A stretch of DNA of 41,069 bases from a virus, in IMG/VR virus record IMGVR_UViG_3300044617_001060, positions 1 through 41,069 of that record. One strand, 5' to 3'. The translations under genes were made by a program, and so were the position numbers. Positions 17,435 to 24,948 of the stretch are shown in pieces; the stretch's first letter is position 1, and every line of letters starts with the position of its first letter. Under the pieces are notes generated by a model that was not told where the DNA came from, searched no databases, and saw nothing but the letters and a program-made list of their open reading frames with translations.

Positions 17435-17465
17435 AAAAGTACCCCACCCCATTTCTGGAGTGGGG
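17435..17465 (-). terminator. Intrinsic terminator after the capsid genes
   Basis: On the minus strand, CCCCACTCCA and TGGGGTGGGG (17465-17456 and 17451-17442) pair over 10 bases, with one G.U, around a GAAA tetraloop. A short ACTTTTCC tail follows. This sits between the decoration protein and tail tube A, the same region where T7 has T-phi after gene 10. It would lower expression of the tail genes relative to capsid. Confidence 0.9.
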
Positions 17466-17530
17466 TTGAAAGGCTGAGAGACCTCCCCATGATGATCGTG
17501 CGTGAGCAGAGGATCAGGAGGTGTGTTCGG
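17466..17530. other. Gap between capsid decoration gene and terminator
   Basis: Sixty-five bases with no gene. I see no T7-like promoter or other structure besides the adjoining terminator. Confidence 0.5.
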
Positions 17531-18100
17531 TTAGCTGGGGTCGCCGAGGGGGACCCAGGTCACCAGGACGGTGCCGCTCACCTTGAGCGTGATGGTGCCG
17601 CTGTACTCGGTCGAGCTGAACAGGTTGAGGTAGAGGTCGATGGGGGTCGACGTACCGTCAGAGACGAGCCAGGTGCCCTTGGGCTTGCCCGTTGCCGTGA
17701 TGACGCCGGAAGCGGCCGTGTAGGCCGCAGTGGCCATCACGTTCTCTTCCGTGGTCGTGGGGGCCGCGTCCGCAACCACCTTGGTGACCGTACCGACGGA
17801 AACGTGGAAGCCCGTGTCAGCGACCACTTCAGGGATGGCAATCGTGAGGTTCGAGACCGCGCCCAGAAGGGCGATGGATCCCTCGGGGAGATCGAGGATC
17901 TTCAGCGCACCGGTGCTGTACGCACCCGCGCCGGAGCCGGCTTTGGTGAACGTCACAGAGGCGTCCACGTTGATGAGCGACTGCCGGATGGGGGCGTCGA
18001 AGTGCTGGGCGACCCCCGCGGCGACGGGGACGTCGGCGCAGTTGCGGAGTTTGTGGAAGTCCGGGCGGCCAGCGTACTGGGTGTTGTTGAGGTCAGGCAT
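17531..18100 (-). CDS. Probable capsid decoration / minor head protein
   Basis: A 189-residue, small-residue-rich beta protein right after the major capsid gene and before the terminator. It has no catalytic residues. The first about 55 residues contain charged and aromatic residues; the rest alternates Thr, Val, Gly and Ala strands, ending in a VSGTVLVTW strand. Its position at the strongly expressed capsid unit suggests a virion surface protein, as for head decoration proteins in related phages. The start has AAAGGAACC upstream. A small hairpin (AGGTC/GACCT, loop CGCT) lies in the 36-base gap to the capsid gene. Family membership is not recognised. Confidence 0.6.
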   Translation of the reverse strand: MPDLNNTQYAGRPDFHKLRNCADVPVAAGVAQHFDAPIRQSLINVDASVTFTKAGSGAGAYSTGALKILDLPEGSIALLGAVSNLTIAIPEVVADTGFHVSVGTVTKVVADAAPTTTEENVMATAAYTAASGVITATGKPKGTWLVSDGTSTPIDLYLNLFSSTEYSGTITLKVSGTVLVTWVPLGDPS

Positions 18101-18136
18101 GGGTGTGTGGTTCCTTTGAGGAGGTCCGCTGACCTA

Positions 18137-19207
18137 TTAGGCCGACGGCGTGAGGTTGTTCTGGTCGGTGATGGACCCGGTCGTGATCTCGCACGCGCAC
18201 TCGGGACGGAGCACGCCGTGACCGCAGGCGTACTTGGAGACCATGAGGGTCGCCTGGTGACGGACGGAGTAGTCCATCTCGGTCTCGACGCCCAAGAGCT
18301 GGACGGTGCCGACGGCTTCGGCCTGCCACACGAGTGCGACAGTCTTCGAGAAGTCGCCGTTGTAGTTGTTGCCGCCGGTGACCGAGGTCGTGAGGTCAGC
18401 CACCGAAGTGCTGGGAACATGCAACGACTTCACGATGCCGATGTTGGCGATCATGGGCAGGTACGCCGCAGCGATGTTGCCCATACCACCAATATCCCGA
18501 TTCATCAGCGGGTTGACGTGGTTGTTCGTCGCGGTGGTGGAGAGCCCGTACTGGACGAGCAAGTAGTACTGCGCCGGGCGAACCGCGCAGTAGCGGCCGG
18601 CCTGGGGGCAGTTCTTGCTGTCCATGATCTCAGCGCACTTGAAGATCATGGAGGCGAGCTGGGCCGCGTTGTCGCCGGCGTTGGTGTGGTTCAGGTCATC
18701 GTTCCAGGTGTTACCGGAGCCGAGCTCCGAGCTGCGCGCACCGCTGGAGCCGAAGGTCGGGTAGCGGGTGTCGTTCAGCACGAAGGTCGTACGCGCCGCG
18801 CGCGCGATGACACGGGCGAGCGTGGTGTCCTTGGTGTACGCGAGCGCACGGCCGATCTCCGTGGAGTACGGGGCGCGCACGTCGTAGTGGTTCATGGCCT
18901 CGTCGATGTTGGCGATGCTGGTCGAGGCCTGCAGGAGGCCGTCGATGGTCAGCACGCGCTCGGCGTGGTTGATCTGGGAGCCGATGATCTCAGCACCCGG
19001 AGTGTGGTACGACGCCGAGACGTTGCCGATGTGGGGGAACTGAGCGGACTTGCCACCCGAGATTGCCCGCACGCGCGTCATGCGCTCGAAGATGGCCTCC
19101 TGGGCGAAGGTGGTCATCACCTCGCCGGAGAACAGCTTGAGGAAGAGAGCCCGCTTGTCCGCACCCTGGTTGGTTGCGCCGGGACGGATCACATTGAGGT
19201 CAGACAT
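18137..19207 (-). CDS. Major capsid protein (T7 gp10-like)
   Basis: A 356-residue HK97-fold capsid protein, close to T7 gp10A (345). Family marks include an ALFLKLFSGEVMTTFAQ opening, the GKSAQFP segment, VLTIDGLLQAS, the IDEAMNHYDVR segment and a RPAQYYLLVQYG portion. It follows the scaffold module and precedes the decoration gene. AGGA lies about 10 bases before the ATG. No obvious gp10B-type frameshift extension was seen: the stop is followed by the next gene's leader. Confidence 0.96.
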   Translation of the reverse strand: MSDLNVIRPGATNQGADKRALFLKLFSGEVMTTFAQEAIFERMTRVRAISGGKSAQFPHIGNVSASYHTPGAEIIGSQINHAERVLTIDGLLQASTSIANIDEAMNHYDVRAPYSTEIGRALAYTKDTTLARVIARAARTTFVLNDTRYPTFGSSGARSSELGSGNTWNDDLNHTNAGDNAAQLASMIFKCAEIMDSKNCPQAGRYCAVRPAQYYLLVQYGLSTTATNNHVNPLMNRDIGGMGNIAAAYLPMIANIGIVKSLHVPSTSVADLTTSVTGGNNYNGDFSKTVALVWQAEAVGTVQLLGVETEMDYSVRHQATLMVSKYACGHGVLRPECACEITTGSITDQNNLTPSA

Positions 19208-19225
19208 TGTTGAAGATTCCTGAAG

Positions 19226-20701
19226 TTACGCTTCCCAAGAGAGTGAACGCTCGAGTCCCGGAAAGCGTTGCCCCGGCCTGCGCCGGAGAGGGACAAGGGC
19301 GGAAGATGTTGAAGAGGCGTTGCCTGAGTCTGCGATCAGGTCGGCAAGGCGAAGCGCGACAGCGGTGTAGCTCTCGTCGGTTTGCGCGATTGCGCCAACC
19401 GCCAAGTGTGCGCTGCCGCTGACGTTGTTGGCGTCGTACCGCGGCACAAGGCCGCTGCCAAACTTGTCGGTCAGCTCTTTGATGGTGACGACGTCGTGGA
19501 TGTCCAAGGACGCCACATCGGTCGGGTTCTCTGCCGCGAGCTCAGCAGCCACCTGGCGGTATGCCGCCTGCGTGTCGTTGGTGCCGTAGCCCAACGGGTG
19601 GTCAACCTGGAGAACGAAGCGAAGAACATTGCCTGGGTAGAGCTCTGTGTCTCCCCAAGCAGTCCGAACCCGGCTGATTATCGAAGCAAGGTTGGACTTG
19701 AACGTGGCAGCGGACACCGTCAGGTAGTCGTTGGCCCCGATGATGATCCAGCACAAGACGTGGTTGCTGCCGATACCCTGTTGAGAGCACATACAGTCGC
19801 GGTAGTGCTGGAGCTTTGTGGTGCCCATTGCCGACAGGTACGAATCCAGCTCGGCGGCCTTGGAGCCGCCCACGCCGTAGAACGTCTGGAACCCCCAGCC
19901 GGCCGTGGCGTTCTTGCGCACGACGCGCTGGAACGAAGCCATGAACGGATAGGTTGTGGCCAGCGTGTTGGTGCCGAACCACCGAGCAATCAAGCCCTGG
20001 GCGTTGGGCGCGGAGTACCCGGTCGGCCAGTCCGCGGTGAACGGAACAGCGGTGAGCACTGTTGACGGCTGCCCGTGTGTCGTCAACGCCACGAAAGATT
20101 GGTGACCTCCCGTGGCGTTGAGAAGCTGCACGTTCTGGTCGATCAAGACCGGAGCGTCTGCTGTGGTCCACTTGGCGGCCCAGACCTGGTACTGAAGCTG
20201 GTGAGTGGCGTCTTGTGAGTATCCCACCGCGTTCGTGTCGTACAGGCGCATGCCGAACGTACCAGCAGGGTTGGCCGTGGGGCTCGCGGTGGAGACCCAG
20301 TAGACCTCCTCAATGACCTGGTTGCGGTTTCCGCTGGAGTTTCCGGTGTCGAACGACGTGGACCATACGCCGGAGATTCCGGCTGGAGCAGCACCAGCTC
20401 GCGCGTCAAGGGCACTCCCTCGGTACGCGTTGTACCGAATCGTGTCACTGTTGGTGCCGTCAGAAGTGCCTCCAGGGCCGTGTCCCAGTCCTTGGCCCTG
20501 CGACTCGCCACAACCGAACAAGCCGGTTGAGTAGCATGCGTCGGGGTACATCCGCGCCAAGAGACGACGCAGTCCGGTGTCCCACCCAGCCGCCTGGTAC
20601 AGGCCGTTGCTGTCCGACATGAGCACGACGTCCACCAGGCGCGTGCGGCTTCGATTCAAGAAGTCACGGACGATCCCGAGGTTTCGTGTGTAGGTGGGCA
20701 T
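19226..20701 (-). CDS. SGNH/GDSL hydrolase-like virion-associated protein
   Basis: A 491-residue protein between scaffold module and major capsid. The N-terminus has block I of SGNH hydrolases as VVLMSDSNG (Ser 31), with the usual glycine of GDS replaced by Ser. Block III is GAND (Asn 324). A late AHLA with His 432 could be block V, although the usual Asp three residues earlier is absent; D423 is a possible substitute. A beta-rich insertion (about 115-270) separates blocks I and III. If active it would remove acyl or acetyl groups from host surface polysaccharide. It might otherwise be a structural relic. The gene sits in the capsid operon, with 18 bases to the capsid start, so the product is probably made in large amounts and may be a capsid-associated protein. 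Confidence 0.7.
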   Translation of the reverse strand: MPTYTRNLGIVRDFLNRSRTRLVDVVLMSDSNGLYQAAGWDTGLRRLLARMYPDACYSTGLFGCGESQGQGLGHGPGGTSDGTNSDTIRYNAYRGSALDARAGAAPAGISGVWSTSFDTGNSSGNRNQVIEEVYWVSTASPTANPAGTFGMRLYDTNAVGYSQDATHQLQYQVWAAKWTTADAPVLIDQNVQLLNATGGHQSFVALTTHGQPSTVLTAVPFTADWPTGYSAPNAQGLIARWFGTNTLATTYPFMASFQRVVRKNATAGWGFQTFYGVGGSKAAELDSYLSAMGTTKLQHYRDCMCSQQGIGSNHVLCWIIIGANDYLTVSAATFKSNLASIISRVRTAWGDTELYPGNVLRFVLQVDHPLGYGTNDTQAAYRQVAAELAAENPTDVASLDIHDVVTIKELTDKFGSGLVPRYDANNVSGSAHLAVGAIAQTDESYTAVALRLADLIADSGNASSTSSALVPLRRRPGQRFPGLERSLSWEA

Positions 20702-20704
20702 AGT

Positions 20705-20998
20705 TTACCCCAGCAACCAGGCAACCACCGTTGCGCCGTTGGTGGTGATGTTGACCCGCATCTCGGGGAGCAGCACCACGGAGAAGATGCCGTCGGCGGT
20801 GGCCGGCGCGGTGAGCAGGTCAACCCAGGACGCGCTCGGGTCCAGGCGGCCCTGGAGTTGCACGGAGTACGTCCCAGAGCCGACTTCCACCTGGAACAGG
20901 CCGATCTTCTCGCCGTCTGATCCGGGGATTGTGATTGAAGTCTGCCCACCGGTAGAAACGGTTGACGGGCAGATGGTGTAGGTCTTTGCAGGCTGCAT
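20705..20998 (-). CDS. Small beta-rich probable virion protein, copy 2
   Basis: A 97-residue protein that resembles its upstream neighbour. Both share a FxVE(V/I) strand, a middle W(V/S)DL segment and a final strand ending MR(V/I)xxTxG before an aliphatic C-terminus. The spacing to the SGNH gene is only 3 bases. No membrane segment, no catalytic motif. In this capsid-module context a small head decoration or fibre-type protein is plausible. I do not recognise a named family. Confidence 0.55.
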   Translation of the reverse strand: MQPAKTYTICPSTVSTGGQTSITIPGSDGEKIGLFQVEVGSGTYSVQLQGRLDPSASWVDLLTAPATADGIFSVVLLPEMRVNITTNGATVVAWLLG

Positions 20999-20999
20999 G

Positions 21000-21269
21000 T
21001 TACCTCCAGACCACGCACTTGGCTGTGCCAGTGCCGGTCGTTTGGATGCGCATCGCGGAGTGAACGGGCAGCGTCCAGTTACCGCTCAACGCCGTGATGA
21101 ACAGGTCAGACCACGCGAGAGTGGGAGGTGTCCCGCCCATCCCGCTGGTGTCTGGCTTGAACTGGATCGTGCACACGCACGCTCCGGTGATCTCGACGCT
21201 GAACTGCCCAGTCTCCCCCGGCGATGCGCCGAAGGTCGACGTGGACGTGGTGATCTCGGTCGCTGCCAT
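21000..21269 (-). CDS. Small beta-rich probable virion protein, copy 1
   Basis: An 89-residue protein, apparently a diverged tandem paralogue of the next gene (shared FSVEI strand, WSDLFI and MRIQTTGTG). It has three cysteines (in ACVCTI and the final KCVVW). It begins 3 bases after the lipoprotein-like gene, with GGAG upstream, and ends one base before the next start. Position in the capsid operon suggests a structural role; function unknown. Confidence 0.55.
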   Translation of the reverse strand: MAATEITTSTSTFGASPGETGQFSVEITGACVCTIQFKPDTSGMGGTPPTLAWSDLFITALSGNWTLPVHSAMRIQTTGTGTAKCVVWR

Positions 21270-21272
21270 GGA

Positions 21273-21890
21273 TCACTTCTCCAGACGCTTCTCGATGAAG
21301 TTGTACACGTTGTCGTTCATCACGCCCAGGATCGTGCCCTTGTTGCGCTTGAGTGCGCCAACCAGTTCGGCGTCCTTGGACTTGGCGGCCTCGAGAGCGT
21401 CAACGATGTTGCCCAGGTCACGACGCCGGCGGAGCTCGCCGACAGCCAACGCGACCAACGGCCCGCCCACCAGGAGCAAGCCGTTCCACGGCGGAGGCAC
21501 GAGGGTCGCCGCCGTGGCCATGGAGCCAGCGATGTTCGCGGTGCCGTCGGGGTTGACCGAGTTGGCCAAGAGCTGCTCGGCCACCTCGGCGGCCTGCTTC
21601 ATCTTGGCCGCGGTCTTCACGGCCTCGGCGTACTTGGCGCGTTCCTTCAGGAGATCCGGGTCTTCCGGGCTCTCGAGGAGCGCGTCGTCAGCTTCCTGGA
21701 GCTTCTGGTTGGCGTCCGCGCTGTAGGTGTCGGCGCGCTGCTTGGTGTCATTGATGGCCGTCTTGTACGCATCGAGCTGCTCCGGACTCATGGGTGCGGA
21801 GCATGCCGGGATGGTGAACCCGATGGCAACCAACAGGGCGGTGATGAGAATCGAAGTGCGGATCAGCCGCACGAAGATGTCTTTGGTCAT
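21273..21890 (-). CDS. Membrane protein with lipobox-like signal and C-terminal hydrophobic segment
   Basis: A 205-residue protein. The N-terminus has basic residues, a hydrophobic core and a FTIPACS segment with Cys at about 30, which resembles a lipoprotein signal. A long charged alpha-helical region (about 35-105) follows, likely a coiled coil. A second hydrophobic stretch lies at about 130-152 (WNGLLLVGGPLVALAVG), then an RRRR patch and a charged tail. It overlaps the scaffold stop by 4 bases. Such a protein could act in lysis (spanin-like) or be a host-membrane effector. The signal and TM placement are seen; the role is inference. It is unusual to find it between scaffold and capsid genes. 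Confidence 0.65.
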   Translation of the reverse strand: MTKDIFVRLIRTSILITALLVAIGFTIPACSAPMSPEQLDAYKTAINDTKQRADTYSADANQKLQEADDALLESPEDPDLLKERAKYAEAVKTAAKMKQAAEVAEQLLANSVNPDGTANIAGSMATAATLVPPPWNGLLLVGGPLVALAVGELRRRRDLGNIVDALEAAKSKDAELVGALKRNKGTILGVMNDNVYNFIEKRLEK

Positions 21891-22549
21891 TTCAGCTCCG
21901 GGGAGATGGCGAGCCGGCGCACCACGTCATCGCGGTACGCGGGGTCAACCGAATACTTGGGATCCTGCATGGCCGCGATCAACTCAGCGTTGCTGCGGAA
22001 CGGAACAGGACCAGCGACACCACGCGTGCCGCCATTGAGAGAACCGTTGGTGCCGTACGCCTGGGTGAACCGGGCGTGCAAGCCGCGCACGGCGGACTGC
22101 ACTGCGCCGAGGTCACCCTCGCTCACGGTCTTGTTGAACTGGGCGCGCTCTTCCGCACTGAGCGCAGTCGCGGCCCACGCGCTCATCTTGGTGAACTCTT
22201 CCTTGCCTCCGACGGCGGAGTAGACCGAGTTGACCGCCTGTTCCTGGAGGGCCTGCTGGCCCCGCACGAACTGGACGGCGAGATGGGGCGGGATGCCCTT
22301 GGACTCGATCTTCTTGAGGCTGGCCTCGGACAGCTCGCCCGCGGTGCCAACTTCGTTGGCGAGCTCGGCGATGTCAGCGTCGCTGATGATCGGAGAGGTT
22401 GGCGTAGGAGTCGGGGCGGGCGTGGGATCCGGAGTCGGCACGGGTGCCGGAGTGGGCGTGGGATCCGGAGTCGGCACGGGTGCCGGCGTCGGGACGGCAT
22501 CGGGTTCGGGCAGAGACAAAGGCGAAGATGTGGTCGGCTTCTTAGCCAC
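21887..22549 (-). CDS. Scaffolding (capsid assembly) protein, T7 gp9-like
   Basis: A 220-residue acidic protein between portal and capsid modules. The N-terminal 50 residues are an extended Pro/Thr/Val/Asp repeat (PTPDPTPTPAP type). The middle is helical with ELANEVGTAGELSEASLKKIE and a GGKEEFTKMSAWA segment, the pattern of the gp9 assembly-protein family, and the C-terminus is basic/helical. It would build the procapsid and then exit. GTG start at 22549, inside the portal stop region (8-base overlap), with AAGGA upstream. T7 gp9 is 307 residues. Confidence 0.9.
   Translation of the reverse strand: MAKKPTTSSPLSLPEPDAVPTPAPVPTPDPTPTPAPVPTPDPTPAPTPTPTSPIISDADIAELANEVGTAGELSEASLKKIESKGIPPHLAVQFVRGQQALQEQAVNSVYSAVGGKEEFTKMSAWAATALSAEERAQFNKTVSEGDLGAVQSAVRGLHARFTQAYGTNGSLNGGTRGVAGPVPFRSNAELIAAMQDPKYSVDPAYRDDVVRRLAISPELK
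22418..22486. repeat. 33-base direct repeat (36-base period) in the scaffold gene
   Basis: A 33-base unit beginning GGGCGTGGGATCCGGAGTCG is present exactly twice, at 22418-22450 and 22454-22486, with degenerate relatives on both sides. It encodes the Pro/Thr/Val/Asp repeats of the scaffold N-terminus. Exact identity suggests a recent duplication; the period keeps the frame. Confidence 0.9.
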
Positions 22550-24095
22550 TCATGGGTCCTTGTGTGGGGGCCAGTGCCTGGTCGGACATGGCCTTGATGG
22601 CGGGACCACCGAGCTTCTCAACCATCTGCTGCTGAGCGGCCTGCTGCTGAGCAGCGGCGATCTCTTCATCAGACTTGACGAGGCCGGTGATGTCCAAGTC
22701 GAGACCCACGGCGCGACGCCGCAGGTATTCAGACACGTTGACAAACTGAAGCACGTCAGGCCCGAAGGTCTGCAGTGCACCGCCCAGGAACGCGTCCATC
22801 CGAGCGAGCTCGTGTGAACGGCCCAGGGCGTCGATGCCGGTGATGATCGTGGGCTCCACCGACTTCTCAGGGAGAGCCGGGAAGTCGTCGTCTCTCTGGA
22901 GCTGGCGCATGGCGACGCGCACAAGCTGGAGCTGGAACTCACGAGAGAGAACCGAGTACACACCACCCAGGGCGTCCTCGAGCTCGCCCGCCATGTAGCG
23001 GATCTCTTCAGCCGTCACGCGCTCGCCGTTACGGCGCACCGCGGAGTTGAGGAGGAACGCATACGCCAGGCGGGTGTTGATGTCGTCCAGGGTGGACTTG
23101 GCAATCTGGAAGTCCAGGGACTTCTCAGAGCTGATGACCGTGATGTCGCCCTCGACACCGTCGATGATTGCGCCCTCTTCGGCTTCCTCGATTGCCTCGG
23201 CACTCGTCATGGCAGCGGGGCTGCGCAAGAACAGAACCTTGGCGGCAACCGCGGCGAGTCGAATGATGGAGCGCGACAGGCTCTCGGAGGCGATCAGGTC
23301 ACCGATGTACTCTTCGCAGTGACCGCGGCCGTAGTCCTCGCCGTCGATGCGGGTCCACCGCAGAGCGATCCAGGGACAGTCACCCGATCCATAGGAGCTG
23401 CGGTTGAACTCAACTCCCAGGACCTCCTGAGAGACGATCCAGGTCTCGCCTTCCTTGCGGACGTAGGTGTACAGCTCCTGGTCTTCGGTGTCGGTGCCCG
23501 CACGCATGCGCGCACGGATGTCCGCCACGACCTGCTCTGGGAGGTTCTCCAGGGCGACCTTCTCGCGGACCACGATGCGCATCAGCGTGCCTTCGGTGTC
23601 GCGCTCGACCACATACTGGTCAAGCGGGAACACCCGGCAGTTGCGCTTGTCGAGATGCACGAGCACGTTGCCAGCCACGATGAGCTGGCGGAACATCTCG
23701 TACCCCGTGATGCGGACACCCATGGTCTCGATCTTGCGGTCGATGTACTCTTCGGCGCGGGACAAGGCCTGCTCGAAGACGGCGCGCTCTTCACCGAGCT
23801 GCTCTTGCAGCTTGGTGCTGAGCACGAGACGGTGGAATCGGCGCGAAGGGGGAAGTAGGGTCAGTAGGAGCTTGGAAGCAAGACTGTTGACCCCCCTCGC
23901 GCCGATCGACTGAAACGGCTTGTAGAGCTCGGAGGAACCCGTATGCCCATCCGGCGGGAGCAGTGCCGGAATGGTGAGACGTGCGCAGTCACGAGCGCGC
24001 CGCAGAAACGGGTCCCGGCGGGACTCCATCTTGCGGTACGCGGTGCACGCATGGCCTTCGGGGTTCAGCGTTGAAGGCGTGATTGTGTAGTTCAT
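22542..24095 (-). CDS. Head-tail connector / portal protein (T7 gp8-like)
   Basis: A 517-residue portal (T7 gp8 is 536). Typical elements are visible: AYRKMESRRDPFLRRARDCA, then LTIPALLPPDGH, PFQSIGARGVNSLASKLLLTLLPP, and a late helical RRNGERVTAEEIRYMAGELE. It makes the dodecameric ring for DNA passage, packaging with TerL and attachment of tail tube A. The ATG overlaps the upstream gene stop (ATGA), and its own end overlaps the GTG start of the scaffold. Confidence 0.96.
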   Translation of the reverse strand: MNYTITPSTLNPEGHACTAYRKMESRRDPFLRRARDCARLTIPALLPPDGHTGSSELYKPFQSIGARGVNSLASKLLLTLLPPSRRFHRLVLSTKLQEQLGEERAVFEQALSRAEEYIDRKIETMGVRITGYEMFRQLIVAGNVLVHLDKRNCRVFPLDQYVVERDTEGTLMRIVVREKVALENLPEQVVADIRARMRAGTDTEDQELYTYVRKEGETWIVSQEVLGVEFNRSSYGSGDCPWIALRWTRIDGEDYGRGHCEEYIGDLIASESLSRSIIRLAAVAAKVLFLRSPAAMTSAEAIEEAEEGAIIDGVEGDITVISSEKSLDFQIAKSTLDDINTRLAYAFLLNSAVRRNGERVTAEEIRYMAGELEDALGGVYSVLSREFQLQLVRVAMRQLQRDDDFPALPEKSVEPTIITGIDALGRSHELARMDAFLGGALQTFGPDVLQFVNVSEYLRRRAVGLDLDITGLVKSDEEIAAAQQQAAQQQMVEKLGGPAIKAMSDQALAPTQGPMSG

Positions 24096-24307
24096 CGAAG
24101 CGCCAGTGAGTTGAGACCGGCTTGAGCAGAGCTCTGGCCGACCGGAATGAGTAGATCACGTCGAAGAGTCTCGAGGCCGACGGGGTTCACCGCGCGATTG
24201 CGGCGCACCGAAGTCTGCCTCTGGGTCACGTCCTCACCCGGAGACGGGGGCGGAGGGGGAGGCGTTACCGGCTGGGGCATGGACGGCAGGTTGGGCTTCA
24301 AGCACAT
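24092..24307 (-). CDS. Small gp7.3-like virion/tail assembly protein
   Basis: A 71-residue protein directly before the portal and coupled to it by ATGA. It has a polyproline stretch (about 16-22), then RRNRAV, and ends with LRRDLLIP and GLNSLA. Many T7-like phages carry a short protein here (T7 gp7.3) that ends in a similar LR-dLxIP-GLNI pattern and takes part in tail/host-range assembly. The match is by position and C-terminal pattern only. ATG at 24307 has GAGG 8 bases upstream. Overlaps the preceding small gene by 74 bases. Confidence 0.6.
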   Translation of the reverse strand: MCLKPNLPSMPQPVTPPPPPPSPGEDVTQRQTSVRRNRAVNPVGLETLRRDLLIPVGQSSAQAGLNSLALR

Positions 24308-24497
24308 GGACGAGCCTCGTGTTGTTGGTCTGCTCGGCGAGCCGACGCAGGTAGTCAATCACCTTTGCTTGCCCCGCGGCAAACATGAGCTGATCTCGGG
24401 ACGCGCCGGGGGCCACCACAGGCCCAGGGAAGATGTCGAGCAGATGTCGAACAAGTGAGACAGGAACTTCGTGAGAGGGTGGGCGGCTTCGCCCCAT
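24234..24497 (-). CDS. Unknown 87-residue protein before the portal module
   Basis: A small protein with a good ribosome site (AGGAG, 7 bases before ATG 24497). The middle has FAAGQAKVIDYLRRLAEQ, a helix with a pattern common in phage proteins upstream of portals, while the C-terminus is Pro/Ala/Ser-rich and overlaps the next gene. There is no catalytic motif or membrane segment. Function unknown; location suggests a small assembly helper. Confidence 0.6.
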   Translation of the reverse strand: MGRSRPPSHEVPVSLVRHLLDIFPGPVVAPGASRDQLMFAAGQAKVIDYLRRLAEQTNNTRLVHVLEAQPAVHAPAGNASPSAPVSG

Positions 24498-24521
24498 GCG
24501 GTTCTCCTAGGTTTGCCCCCA

Positions 24522-24938
24522 CTACCTCGGGTAGACCGGGGAAGGGAGTTGATCGGGTGGGACCATGCGGATCAGGTCGGCGTCGAAGGTGCCCTGGGGG
24601 CCGGCGTACTCCCACACGGGTTTACGCAGCGCACCAAGCACACACGTCTCGAGGGTGGCCCCTCTGGATGACCTCCAGCCCGGCAAGGCGAAGCCCATGT
24701 CGCATCGGAGCAGCCAAGCCAGGTCACGGGTCATCGCGGCCAGCCAACGCCGCTCCGGGTCTTTCCACTCAAGTGGTGCCACGAGGTCGAGCTCGTCAGG
24801 GCTGCAGACGTGGAAGCCCATCGCTCTCAGGACGGCCGTGGCCTTGCGGAACATCGGCCGGTTCTCTTTGGGGTATCCGGTCATCGGACCCAACAGGTAC
24901 ACGGACGATCCAAGTGCGTTCGGTGTGAAGCCGTTCAT
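24522..24938 (-). CDS. DUF4406 / nucleoside deoxyribosyltransferase-like protein
   Basis: A 138-residue protein with a clear N-terminal YLLGPMTGYP segment, FRKATAVLRAMGFHVCSPDELD, a MTRDLAWLLRCDMGFALPGW portion and SRGATLET. These are the hallmarks of DUF4406, related to nucleoside 2-deoxyribosyltransferases that cleave or exchange bases of deoxynucleosides. The order GPM, CD, LPGW, S-GA--E follows the family fold. Probable role is nucleotide metabolism, consistent with the adjacent MazG-type gene and ThyX. Start has GGAGG just before ATG; 10 bases from the previous stop. Confidence 0.8.
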   Translation of the reverse strand: MNGFTPNALGSSVYLLGPMTGYPKENRPMFRKATAVLRAMGFHVCSPDELDLVAPLEWKDPERRWLAAMTRDLAWLLRCDMGFALPGWRSSRGATLETCVLGALRKPVWEYAGPQGTFDADLIRMVPPDQLPSPVYPR

Positions 24939-24948
24939 GGACCTCCGT

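Noticed and set aside
17435-17447. In-frame upstream ATG for tail tube A at 17447
   Set aside because: It falls inside the terminator stem and lacks a ribosome site, while the ATG at 17414 has AAGGAG.
18101-18136. Capsid terminator at the small hairpin after the major capsid gene
   Set aside because: The stem is only 5 bp with no T-run, and the next gene follows directly.
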